Of a stretch of DNA of 64,000 nt, positions 1-7,283 are shown piece after piece; the stretch's first letter is position 1, and every line of letters starts with the position of its first letter. The notes beneath the pieces were generated by a model. The model did not search any database. It was not told the origin of the DNA and worked only from the letters and a program-made list of their open reading frames with translations. Source of the DNA: Paludibacter sp. (GTDB lineage: Bacteria > Bacteroidota > Bacteroidia > Bacteroidales > Paludibacteraceae). The stretch is from assembly GCA_031292575.1 (NCBI GenBank), contig JARLGX010000017.1, forward strand, positions 62,001-126,000, in the 5' to 3' direction. The position numbers and the translations under genes are program-made.

Positions 1-380
1 AATTCCATCCATTGGATACGGCGGTGCAGGTCGATACCTGTTTTCATAGTATAAATTCTGCAGACTTCATTGCCTGCTTCACGAACATAAGCAAAATCCC
101 AAATCAAACTTTCGGGAAATTGTTTTTCCATAATGGTTTTGTATTGTTCAAACTGCTCGTATTTTTCTAATCGTTCTTTGGGGTTATGCAGGTTAATTTC
201 AAGAATTACAAAAGCACCTTCGCGGGTGGCATCGAATTTCAATTCAACGCCTTTCATTTTGGTATTGTATAACATGAACTTACTTTTTCGCCGCTTTAAA
301 GCCGGAACATGACTGCAATACACGCCAAAACCTTCCCAAAATTCTTTCTTTAACTGTTTTAATTCTTCTTTGCTATACAT
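1..380 (-). CDS. DUF4268 domain-containing protein (partial, 3' end outside window)
   Basis: The open frame starts at the ATG whose complement lies at 378-380 and runs without a stop off the left edge, giving about 126 residues. The protein begins MYSKEELKQLKKEFWEGFG and contains KFDATREGAFVILEI and ESLIWDFAYVREAGNEVCRI. This resembles the small DUF4268 proteins of Bacteroidota, which are often annotated as PD-(D/E)XK-like and have no settled function. It lies 54 bp downstream of dprA on the same strand, so it may be the last gene of a vanZ-dprA unit. The family call is from recognition of the sequence pattern only. Confidence 0.75.
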   Translation of the reverse strand, partial: MYSKEELKQLKKEFWEGFGVYCSHVPALKRRKSKFMLYNTKMKGVELKFDATREGAFVILEINLHNPKERLEKYEQFEQYKTIMEKQFPESLIWDFAYVREAGNEVCRIYTMKTGIDLHRRIQWME

Positions 381-434
381 GATTTTTTAGGCGTAAGAGG
401 TAAAAACCGCATCTCAATCCATTAAACAAATCAA

Positions 435-1553
435 CTATTTTATAATTCTATACAAGTTACCGGGTAAGCATTTTACAATTCCCTTAAATTCCAGTCCCAA
501 TAAAAGAGATGAAATTTTGCTGATTGGTTTTTCCAATTGGATGGCAATTTCGTTTAGCTGCAAACCGTCCATATTTTGTCGCAATGTGCTGACAATAGTT
601 TGTTCTTCGTCCGAAAGGTCAAGAAACATGGCAGTTTGTATAATCGGAGCTTTAGCAAAATCTTGCTTTTCCCAATTCATAAAATTCAAGATATCATCGG
701 CCGATTCAATTAGAGATGCTTTGTTTGTTTTAATTAGAGCATTGCATCCCGCCGACCATTCATCGGTTACCCTGCCGGGGAAAGCAAATACATCGCGATT
801 ATAATCGTTGGCAACCTCAGCAGTTATCAAAGCACCACCACGAGCTGCCGATTCGACCACCACGATGGCATCGCATAGTCCAGCAATAATGCGGTTTCGC
901 TGCACAAAGTTTTGCCTGTCGGGATTTGTCAAACTCAGGTATTCGGTAACTAAAGCCCCATTTTGCAACATTTTTACAGCTGTAGGACGATGTGTTGCCG
1001 GATAGATCCTGTCAAGTCCATGACCAATTACGCCAATGGTTGGAAGTCCTGCATCGAGTGCGGCTTTGTGGGCACAAATATCCACGCCATAAGCTAATCC
1101 ACTGACAATAATAGTATTTGGTTGCGATAATGCCAAGTCAGTAATTAATTTTTTACAATTTTCTTTGCCTGTTTCAGTGGCATTGCGTGTACCGACAATT
1201 CCAACAAACTTTCCGTTATTGAAGTCACAATTTCCCTTTGTATAAATCATGATGGGTGAATCAGCACATTCTTTCAGTCGGAAAGGATAGGCGCGATCAG
1301 TAAAATAGGTAGTTTGAATTTTATTTTTTTCAATAAATTCAATTTCCTGTTCGGCTCGGGTCAAAACATTATGTGATACAATTTCTCTGGAAAGGACATC
1401 TCCGATCCCGGGAATTTTAGCCAGATTCTGTTGTTTTTCTTTAAAAACACCTTCTGCGCTGCCAATGTAAGCAATCAGGTTTTTAGCCAGATTATTTCCA
1501 ATGCCTTTAATCAGCGTAATACCTATTTTGTATTTCAGTGTTTCGTCGGTCAT
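435..1553 (-). CDS. dprA: DNA-processing protein DprA
   Basis: DprA (Smf) binds incoming single-stranded DNA during natural transformation and loads RecA on it. The 372-residue protein has the expected layout. Residues about 1-65 form a helix-hairpin-helix region (LIKGIGNNLAK and IPGIGDVLSREI). A Rossmann-like core at about 75-285 carries the family motifs GTRNATETGKE, SGLAYGVDICAHKAAL, RNRIIAGLCDAIVVVE and GGALITAE. A small winged-helix C-terminus follows (SSLLLGLEFKGIVK). Length is normal for the family. The gene starts 8 bp after the vanZ-like gene, suggesting co-transcription. Competence has not been shown for most Bacteroidota, so the cellular role is inferred. Confidence 0.95.
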   Translation of the reverse strand: MTDETLKYKIGITLIKGIGNNLAKNLIAYIGSAEGVFKEKQQNLAKIPGIGDVLSREIVSHNVLTRAEQEIEFIEKNKIQTTYFTDRAYPFRLKECADSPIMIYTKGNCDFNNGKFVGIVGTRNATETGKENCKKLITDLALSQPNTIIVSGLAYGVDICAHKAALDAGLPTIGVIGHGLDRIYPATHRPTAVKMLQNGALVTEYLSLTNPDRQNFVQRNRIIAGLCDAIVVVESAARGGALITAEVANDYNRDVFAFPGRVTDEWSAGCNALIKTNKASLIESADDILNFMNWEKQDFAKAPIIQTAMFLDLSDEEQTIVSTLRQNMDGLQLNEIAIQLEKPISKISSLLLGLEFKGIVKCLPGNLYRIIK

Positions 1554-1561
1554 TTGAGAGA

Positions 1562-1954
1562 TTAAATCCTAATGTTCAGTTTCCGTAATAATTTTGTTGC
1601 AGTCCAACCCATAAATACACCGGTAATGTCGCTAAACCAGTCGAGCCATTCGGCAGTTCGGGGTGCAAAATACATGGGTTGCAGAATTTCAACCAATCCG
1701 CCAAGAATAACTGGGAGGAGAAGGCAAAACAAAATATAAGAAAGTTTATTATCAGTTGATTTTTTGTATCTTATAAAATCAAATATTAGTAATATTGTCA
1801 AACAAGTGTACAGAAAAATGTGTACCAACTTGTCTTCATTCGGAAATGAAGGAACACCATTGAATGTTGACGGTGGTGCAAAGGATAAATAGAGTATGAT
1901 TGCTGTAAAAACAATTGATTTCCAGTAGGATCGAATAAAAGAAATGAATTTCAT
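1562..1954 (-). CDS. VanZ-like family membrane protein
   Basis: A 130-residue protein predicted to span the inner membrane about four times: roughly residues 13-27, 45-62, 73-90 and a weaker segment near 108-120. It carries the VanZ-like signature of an FPNEDKLVHIFLY segment followed by a hydrophobic helix and an acidic EWLDWFSDITGVFMGW motif. The biochemical role of chromosomal VanZ-like proteins is not established, although the name comes from teicoplanin resistance. It lies immediately upstream of dprA. A TATCTTTG promoter -7 element lies 35 bp before the start. Confidence 0.85.
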   Translation of the reverse strand: MKFISFIRSYWKSIVFTAIILYLSFAPPSTFNGVPSFPNEDKLVHIFLYTCLTILLIFDFIRYKKSTDNKLSYILFCLLLPVILGGLVEILQPMYFAPRTAEWLDWFSDITGVFMGWTATKLLRKLNIRI

Positions 1955-1988
1955 GTTGATGGATTGTTATTTGTGCTGAAATTGTGGA

Positions 1989-1996
1989 CAAAGATA
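1989..1996 (-). promoter_or_regulatory. Candidate -7 element for the vanZ-like/dprA unit
   Basis: The minus strand reads TATCTTTG, a full match to the Bacteroidota sigma-ABfr -7 consensus TAnnTTTG, 35 bp upstream of the vanZ-like start codon. No matching TTTG was found 19-21 bp further upstream, so support is partial. Confidence 0.35.
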
Positions 1997-2099
1997 AAAT
2001 TTTACATTCAAATATTTAAAGTTCAACCAAAAATTTATCAATTCTGCGTTGTAATTTGGATTAATTCAGCAAGAAAATATATAATTAAAAGAGACAGAA

Positions 2100-2168
2100 T
2101 TCCCACAGATAGCACAGATAGCCGCAGATTAAGAAATTCTGCGTAAATCTGCGTAATCTGCGGGAAAC
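2100..2168. repeat. Palindromic intergenic repeat built of CAGAT/ATCTG units
   Basis: The left half has three tandem units related to CACAGATAG/CGCAGATT. The right half has three inverted units related to AATCTGCGT. The outer arms TTCCC-A-CAGAT (2100-2110) and ATCTG-C-GGGAA (2156-2166) pair with a single mismatch, and the inner arms CGCAGA (2123-2128) and TCTGCG (2138-2143) pair perfectly. The last 15 bases, TAATCTGCGGGAAAC, recur exactly at 34355-34369 in another palindrome. It lies between upp and the vanZ-like gene and could act as a transcript 3' end. Confidence 0.7.
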
Positions 2169-2186
2169 TCCTAATATAAATCGTTA

Positions 2187-2840
2187 TTACAATTTCTCTC
2201 CAAATGCCAAATCGCCGGCATCGCCCAGTCCGGGGATGATATAAGAATGTTCGTTCAGTTCCGGGTCGATTGCTGCGGCCCAAACGGTGGTTTTTACTTC
2301 GGGGAAATGCGAAGCCACATAATCAATGGCCACCTGGCTCGAAATAACGGTGGCAATATGGATGTGAGCAGGCTTTCCTTTGGTGAGTAATGCGCCGTAA
2401 GCCAATTCCATGGAACCACCGGTTGCCAACATAGGGTCAGTGATAATCAGGGTTTTCCCATCCAGGTTTGGCGAAGCAATATATTCTATAAAAATATCGA
2501 ATTTCAGAGCATCTTTATATTTACGGTAAGCAGAAACGAAAGCATTTTCGGCACCATCGAAATAATTGAGGAAACCTGTGTGAAAAGGCAATCCGGCACG
2601 AAGAATCGTTGCCACAACTATCTTTTCTTCAATAATCCCAATCGTAGCAGTACCAAGCGGAGTTTTCACATCTTCCGTTTTGAAGCGCATGGTTTTACTA
2701 ATCTCATAAGCCATTATTTCACCAATGCGTTCCATATTTCGGCGAAAACGCATCGGGTCTTTTTGTATTTTTACCGAGCGTATTTCTTTCAGGTAATGAT
2801 TTAGCACGGAGTTATTGTCCGATAAATTTATGATCTTCAT
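2187..2840 (-). CDS. upp: Uracil phosphoribosyltransferase
   Basis: This enzyme converts uracil and PRPP into UMP in the pyrimidine salvage pathway. The 217-residue length fits. The PRPP-binding loop is visible as LIITDPMLATGGSMELA at about residues 135-151, and the C-terminal uracil-binding segment reads AAIDPELNEHSYIIPGLGDAGD. The start codon comes only 2 bp after the stop of the upstream acyl-CoA ligase, so both are almost certainly on one transcript. The pairing of a ligase with pyrimidine salvage has no obvious metabolic logic. An out-of-frame ORF across its 3' end was rejected. Confidence 0.95.
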   Translation of the reverse strand: MKIINLSDNNSVLNHYLKEIRSVKIQKDPMRFRRNMERIGEIMAYEISKTMRFKTEDVKTPLGTATIGIIEEKIVVATILRAGLPFHTGFLNYFDGAENAFVSAYRKYKDALKFDIFIEYIASPNLDGKTLIITDPMLATGGSMELAYGALLTKGKPAHIHIATVISSQVAIDYVASHFPEVKTTVWAAAIDPELNEHSYIIPGLGDAGDLAFGEKL

Positions 2841-2842
2841 AA

Positions 2843-4510
2843 TTATAAATTCTTATTGTCATTCTCACGAATTTCAGTACGGCGAATCTTTCCGCTGATT
2901 GTTTTAGGTAATGTTTCCACAAATTCAATAATACGGGGATATTTATAAGGAGCAGTAACGTTTTTCACGTGTTCCTGAATTTCCTTAATCAATTTGTCGC
3001 CCGCTTTGTCTTTGTATTCTTTAGAAAGGATGATGGTAGCCTTTACCACTTGCCCGCGTATTTCGTCGGGAACTCCGGTAATGGCACATTCCACCACGGC
3101 AGGATGAGTCATCAAAGCACTTTCTACTTCAAACGGGCCAATGCGGTACCCAGAACTTTTAATCACATCGTCGGCACGACCAACAAACCAAAAATAGCCA
3201 TCTTCATCTCGCCAGGCCACATCACCGGTATAATACACATCGTCGTGAAATGCTTCGTTAGTCAGTTCGGCGTTTCTATAGTAGCCTTTGAATAGTCCTT
3301 CGGGATAGCGTTTATCGGTGCGAATTACAATTTGTCCTTGTTCGCCTACTTCTGCCACACGACCTTCCGGTGTCAGCAAGTCCACATCATAATGCGGATT
3401 AATCAATCCCATCGAACCCGGTTTTGGTTCCACCCAGGGAGCTGTAAAGAGTGACAAGGTAGTTTCGCTCTGTCCGTAACCTTCTTTTAATTTGATACCG
3501 GTTAGTTTCAAAAATTGATCATAAACAGCCGGATTCAACGCTTCGCCGGCAATGGTGCAATACTCAAGCGATGACAAATCGTATTTGGTAATGTCTTCAC
3601 GAATTAAAAAGCGGAAAATAGTAGGAGGTGCGCAAAGCGATGTTATTTTGTGTGTCTGAATCATTTCCAGCATGGCTGCCGGTGTGAATTTCTCGTGATC
3701 GTATACAAAAACACAAGCACCAACAATCCATTGCCCGTAAAGTTTTCCCCAAACGGCTTTCAGCCAACCAGTGTCGGCAATCGTCAGGTGAATGCTCTCT
3801 TCGTGTAAATTTTGCCAGTACTTTGCAGTAATAATGTGTGCCAATGGGTAAACACAATCGAGCAATACCATTTTAGGATTACCAGTAGTGCCCGAAGTAA
3901 AGCTGATAATGAGTGGATCATCATTTTTATTGACGTTGGCAATGGGAATAAATGGTGCCGCAGTTTCAATTCCTTTGTGGAAATCGAGCCAGCCTTCCGG
4001 TACAATGTGTCCAACCGAAATCAGCATCTTCACACTGGGTGATTCGGGCATCGAGTCGTTAATATGAGTGATAATCGGTTCTTCGCCTACGGCAATAATG
4101 GCTTTAATGTCTGCTGCATTATTGCGGTAAACCAGGTCTTTTTTTGTCAATAAGTGGGTGGCAGGAATAATGACGGCACCAATTTTGTGCAATGCAACAA
4201 TGGTAAACCAAAATTCGTAACGACGTTTAAGAATAGCCATCACGATGTCGCCCTTTTTGATTCCGAGTGATTGGAAATACGAAGCCGTTTGATCGGTGTG
4301 TTTTTTTATTTCGCCAAAGGTAAATTCACGGCATTCACCTAAGTCGTTAGTCCAGAGAAGTGCACGTTTATTTGGTTCTTTAGCTGCCCAGGCATCTACA
4401 ATGTCGTAGCCAAAATTAAAGTTATCTGGAACTATAAGTTTGTAATTTGCTTTGAAATCTTCAAAGTCTTTAAATTCTGTTTGTTGAAGAAACTTTTCTA
4501 ACATAAGCAT
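2843..4510 (-). CDS. AMP-dependent acyl-CoA synthetase (acetyl/medium-chain acyl-CoA ligase type)
   Basis: A 555-residue member of the ANL superfamily, which activates a carboxylate with ATP and joins it to CoA. The phosphate-binding loop is SFTSGTTGNPK near residue 203. The adenylate motif YGQSETT lies near 343 and the hinge motif YTGDVAWRDEDGYFWFVGRADD near 427-448. The catalytic lysine lies in the C-terminal PKTISGKIRR. The N-terminal region (LKRRYEFWFTIVALHKIGAVIIPATHLL) resembles medium-chain ligases more than Acs, but the acyl substrate cannot be set from sequence. The gene follows a divergently shaped but same-strand XRE-cupin regulator gene, with a well-formed promoter and three phased direct repeats in the 140 bp gap. 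It is cytoplasmic. Confidence 0.92.
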   Translation of the reverse strand: MLMLEKFLQQTEFKDFEDFKANYKLIVPDNFNFGYDIVDAWAAKEPNKRALLWTNDLGECREFTFGEIKKHTDQTASYFQSLGIKKGDIVMAILKRRYEFWFTIVALHKIGAVIIPATHLLTKKDLVYRNNAADIKAIIAVGEEPIITHINDSMPESPSVKMLISVGHIVPEGWLDFHKGIETAAPFIPIANVNKNDDPLIISFTSGTTGNPKMVLLDCVYPLAHIITAKYWQNLHEESIHLTIADTGWLKAVWGKLYGQWIVGACVFVYDHEKFTPAAMLEMIQTHKITSLCAPPTIFRFLIREDITKYDLSSLEYCTIAGEALNPAVYDQFLKLTGIKLKEGYGQSETTLSLFTAPWVEPKPGSMGLINPHYDVDLLTPEGRVAEVGEQGQIVIRTDKRYPEGLFKGYYRNAELTNEAFHDDVYYTGDVAWRDEDGYFWFVGRADDVIKSSGYRIGPFEVESALMTHPAVVECAITGVPDEIRGQVVKATIILSKEYKDKAGDKLIKEIQEHVKNVTAPYKYPRIIEFVETLPKTISGKIRRTEIRENDNKNL

Positions 4511-4541
4511 TATTTTGTTTTAAAGCATTTGATTTGCGTTG

Positions 4542-4573
4542 CAAAGTAATACCAAAAGCTTTAGTGAGACAAA
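4542..4573 (-). promoter_or_regulatory. Bacteroidota promoter of the acyl-CoA ligase-upp operon
   Basis: On the minus strand a TTTG -33 box (complement of 4570-4573) is followed by exactly 20 bp and then TTACTTTG (complement of 4542-4549), which contains the TAnTTTG core. The start codon lies 31 bp further on. The same TTTG-N20-TTACTTTG arrangement occurs upstream of PUL 2 at 58406-58437, which strengthens both. Confidence 0.65.
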
Positions 4574-4578
4574 AAACA

Positions 4579-4627
4579 GGGATAAAACCTATCTATTTGG
4601 GATTAAAACTCAAATTATGGGATAAAG
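4579..4627. promoter_or_regulatory. Three 20-bp-phased direct repeats (candidate activator/repressor sites)
   Basis: Plus-strand copies GGGATAAAAC (4579), GGGATTAAAAC (4599) and GGGATAAAG (4619) begin exactly 20 bp apart, that is, on the same face of the helix. On the minus strand they sit directly upstream of the -33 box of the ligase promoter, at roughly -40 to -90. The XRE-cupin regulator encoded just upstream is the natural candidate ligand, but this is inference. Confidence 0.6.
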
Positions 4628-4650
4628 AGATATTGCTTTTTGCAAGGAAA

Positions 4651-5199
4651 CTATATAATCACTGCCAGGAATTTCACTTTTTTCCCGTTCAGTGCTTTCA
4701 TGCCATGAGGATTAGTGGCATCAAAATAAATGCTGTCGCCTTCGTACAGTGTAATATCATTGCCTGCTATCTGAACTTGCATGGTTCCTTCGAGTATCAG
4801 GTTAAACTCCTGGCCTGAATGAGAATTCAGATTGAATGGATGATCGTTCGGCTCTACAGTCACTTCGAATGGTTCTGCTTCAGCGTTGCGAAAACCATGT
4901 GCCAATGATTGATATTTGTAAGCTTTGGTGCGTTCAACACTTGTCCCTGTTCCTTTACGGGTAACAGAGAAAGCCAGTGAATGTGGATCATTACCCGAAA
5001 TTAAAGCGGTAGTTTCCACATCAAAAGTTTGGGCAACTTCGCAAATAAAACTCATCGGGATGTCAGAAGTTCCCGATTCGTAACGGGCGTAATCCGTTTC
5101 GGAAACACCACATTTTTCAGCTGCCTGAGGGATAGTCAGATCAAGCGCATCGCGTAATCCGCGAAGGCGTTCGGCAATTTGTTTAATTTGTGTGTTCAT
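4651..5199 (-). CDS. XRE-family transcriptional regulator with C-terminal cupin domain
   Basis: A 182-residue one-component regulator. Residues about 5-60 form an XRE/Cro helix-turn-helix (LTIPQAAEKCGVSETDYARYESG). Residues about 110-180 form a cupin_2 barrel (SHSGQEFNLILEGTMQVQI, LYEGDSIYFDATNPHGMKA), which in this family senses a small ligand. It lies 140 bp upstream of the acyl-CoA ligase on the same strand. Pairing of an XRE-cupin gene with an AMP-forming ligase recurs in Bacteroidota, so it probably regulates that operon in response to an acyl or related metabolite. Repressor or activator role is not determined. Confidence 0.9.
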   Translation of the reverse strand: MNTQIKQIAERLRGLRDALDLTIPQAAEKCGVSETDYARYESGTSDIPMSFICEVAQTFDVETTALISGNDPHSLAFSVTRKGTGTSVERTKAYKYQSLAHGFRNAEAEPFEVTVEPNDHPFNLNSHSGQEFNLILEGTMQVQIAGNDITLYEGDSIYFDATNPHGMKALNGKKVKFLAVII

Positions 5200-5279
5200 G
5201 GTGAATTAAGGGTTTGATTGTATTATTTGCAACCCACTTCCTGCAATGTAGCAAGTGAGTCGCAATTTTTTGAATGGAC

Positions 5280-6263
5280 TTAGTCTTTTACACAACGAAT
5301 TGAAAATCCACTTTGCTTAGCTACATTTACATTAACTGCCTGTGCCGAATTATTAGATAATGACCAACTATAAGCGCTGTTCGAATCGGCTTCAGAAGAT
5401 GACCACCATTGTCCGGTAGTTCCAATGTTATAAAATCCATAATTGCTATTCTGCAATACTATACTGCCACCCGGTAATGCTGTAAAGCCACTTGTGTTGG
5501 TTGCACTGGCATAACTTCCTGTCCAATGTGTATTGCCGGTTTCTTTTAATATATCACCGGCAACACTCGCTCCACCCAAATAATTTATCAATGTAGTCCA
5601 CTCTGCTTGTGTGGGCACATGCCAACCAGTTGGAGCAATATCCCTGATGTCGTTCACCGCACTCCAGTTATAAAGATTTCCGTAGGTTGTTTTATTCGCA
5701 GCGCTATTGTCGTAACTGCAATAAGATGGTGAAGTAAGGTTTGCCCAGGTTGTAGGATCTAGATTATTTGTAATAGTGTTTCCATTACGGAACTTCGTAA
5801 CTTTTAAATTTTCAGCCATCCATACTTGTGTCCCAATTGTTACAGTATTATATGTATTCCCATCATAATCAACTAATAATGTTGTAAATGTTAGCTGATT
5901 TCCATAAGCAGTCCCAGTTTTGTTTGTAGCATAACATCGAATATAATACTTTGTTCCCATTGTTAGACCTGACATGGCAACTGAGAAATTTCCTGTACCG
6001 GCAATTGTGGTTGCTTTGCTGTTCGAAGTTGTAGGATTAGGTTTTGTGCTCCAACATACTCCACGGGCACTAATTGCAGAACCCGGATCAGAAGGAATAT
6101 TTCCCCAACAGGTTGCGGTTCCGGAGCCTATAGCGGTTATACTTTTTGTTTCTACAACTGGAAGCAAGGCTGTATTAACACAACTATTTGTTAGGACAAA
6201 GAGTAAACCGATTATTATGAATAATGGAAGACGGAATTTAGTTGTTCTGTTCATAATCTTCAA
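5280..6263 (-). CDS. FISUMP-domain lipoprotein
   Basis: A 327-residue exported lipoprotein whose lipobox VLTNSC places the acylated cysteine near residue 28. After a fibronectin-like stretch at about 40-130 (SGSGTATCWGNI..., YIRCYATNKTGTAYGNQLTF), residues about 133-327 match the Fibrobacter succinogenes major paralogous domain: DYDGNTYNTVTIGTQVWMAE, GWHVPTQAEWTTL, GFTALPGGS, WWSSSE and FSIRCVKD. The function of this domain is unknown; it is usual in cell-surface proteins. The gene is 42 bp downstream of proC on the same strand but has no evident functional link to it. Confidence 0.9.
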   Translation of the reverse strand: MKIMNRTTKFRLPLFIIIGLLFVLTNSCVNTALLPVVETKSITAIGSGTATCWGNIPSDPGSAISARGVCWSTKPNPTTSNSKATTIAGTGNFSVAMSGLTMGTKYYIRCYATNKTGTAYGNQLTFTTLLVDYDGNTYNTVTIGTQVWMAENLKVTKFRNGNTITNNLDPTTWANLTSPSYCSYDNSAANKTTYGNLYNWSAVNDIRDIAPTGWHVPTQAEWTTLINYLGGASVAGDILKETGNTHWTGSYASATNTSGFTALPGGSIVLQNSNYGFYNIGTTGQWWSSSEADSNSAYSWSLSNNSAQAVNVNVAKQSGFSIRCVKD

Positions 6264-6305
6264 AGAATTTGATTCTTGTTTAATTTAATTAGTTTGTAGA
6301 GTTGG

Positions 6306-7106
6306 CTATTTTATATGCGAAGCTTTTAATCCTTTAATCACTGCATTGGTAAAGCCGTGGGCTTCCATTTCATTGAGTCCTTTGATAGTTGTGCCACCAG
6401 CCGTAGTTACTTTATCAATCTCCACTTCGGGATGTGTTCCGTTTGTTTCCAAAAGTTCAATTGCACCACGCAAGGTTTGAATAATAACTTCTTTGGCTAC
6501 ATTGGGATAAATACCCATTTCTACACCGCCTTCGGTGGCTGCACGTATATAACGAAAAGCATAAGCAATTCCACACGACGACAGCGACATAAAGGCATTC
6601 AACTGAGATTCGGGAACAAGAAAAGCTTTGCCCAATTCGGCAAATAGCGAAACAATAAGATTCTCCTGTTCTTTATTTGCATTAAAAGATGATATAGTTG
6701 AAACGCTTTGCATCAATTCGATAGCTGTGTTTGGAATAATCCGAAATATAGTGGCATCGGTGCTAAATAATTTAGCTAATTGTGAAAAATCAATTCCGGC
6801 AGCGATGGATACAATGATTTGCTTTTTGTAGTCAACCATGTTTTCAATTTCCTCCGAAATTATTTCGACTAACCAGGGTTTAACTGCCAGCACTATAATG
6901 TCGGCATCTTTTATAATGTCGCGATTGGAAATACTCACAGTTACTTCGGGGGCAAAAGCTTTAATAGCCTCCAAATTAGCTTGATTAACGTCACTTACCC
7001 GAATGTTTTTAGAGTTTATTAATTTGCCTTTTGATAATCCGCGGGCAATGGCACCACCCATGTTTCCTGCACCAATTATGGCAATTTGAATGTTAGTTGT
7101 TTCCAT
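6306..7106 (-). CDS. proC: Pyrroline-5-carboxylate reductase
   Basis: This enzyme catalyses the last step of proline biosynthesis, reducing 1-pyrroline-5-carboxylate with NAD(P)H. The 266-residue protein opens with the dinucleotide-binding motif IGAGNMGGAIARGL and has IIVLAVKPWLVEII, RIIPNTAIEL and the C-terminal family signature (VTTAGGTTIKGLNEMEAHG). Length is standard. A TATCTTTG -7 promoter element lies 49 bp before the start codon. Confidence 0.95.
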   Translation of the reverse strand: METTNIQIAIIGAGNMGGAIARGLSKGKLINSKNIRVSDVNQANLEAIKAFAPEVTVSISNRDIIKDADIIVLAVKPWLVEIISEEIENMVDYKKQIIVSIAAGIDFSQLAKLFSTDATIFRIIPNTAIELMQSVSTISSFNANKEQENLIVSLFAELGKAFLVPESQLNAFMSLSSCGIAYAFRYIRAATEGGVEMGIYPNVAKEVIIQTLRGAIELLETNGTHPEVEIDKVTTAGGTTIKGLNEMEAHGFTNAVIKGLKASHIK

Positions 7107-7155
7107 ATTTTTTAGTTTAATAAAACGATAAGTCTTCTAATTAGGTTTTAAATGA

Positions 7156-7163
7156 CAAAGATA
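7156..7163 (-). promoter_or_regulatory. Candidate -7 element for proC
   Basis: The minus strand reads TATCTTTG, an exact TAnnTTTG match 49 bp upstream of the proC start. No TTTG -33 box sits at the expected spacing, so this is a partial promoter call. Confidence 0.35.
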
Positions 7164-7283
7164 GAATTTTTTGCGATTTCTTGTGTTTTTTGTATAAATA
7201 TATTTAACTATTTATACACAGAAAACACAAAGATTCACTAAGATTGGACTTCAAAAGCCTACAGTTTAAAATTGAAACGAGGT

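Noticed and set aside
2038-2283. 81-codon minus-strand ORF across the 3' end of upp
   Set aside because: It overlaps upp in another frame and the palindromic repeat; composition and length do not support a gene.
4579-4627. Phased repeats as a CRISPR array
   Set aside because: Units are only about 10 bases with 10-base gaps and no cas genes; an operator array fits better.
4534-4818. 94-codon plus-strand ORF over the ligase promoter and the XRE-cupin 3' end
   Set aside because: It lies opposite two well-supported minus-strand features and shows no protein family pattern.
7216-7243. Stretch ACACAGAAAACACAAAG plus following bases before proC as a dispersed repeat
   Set aside because: Similar strings are common in intergenic DNA of many Bacteroidota, but only one copy is present in this window, so a repeat cannot be supported.
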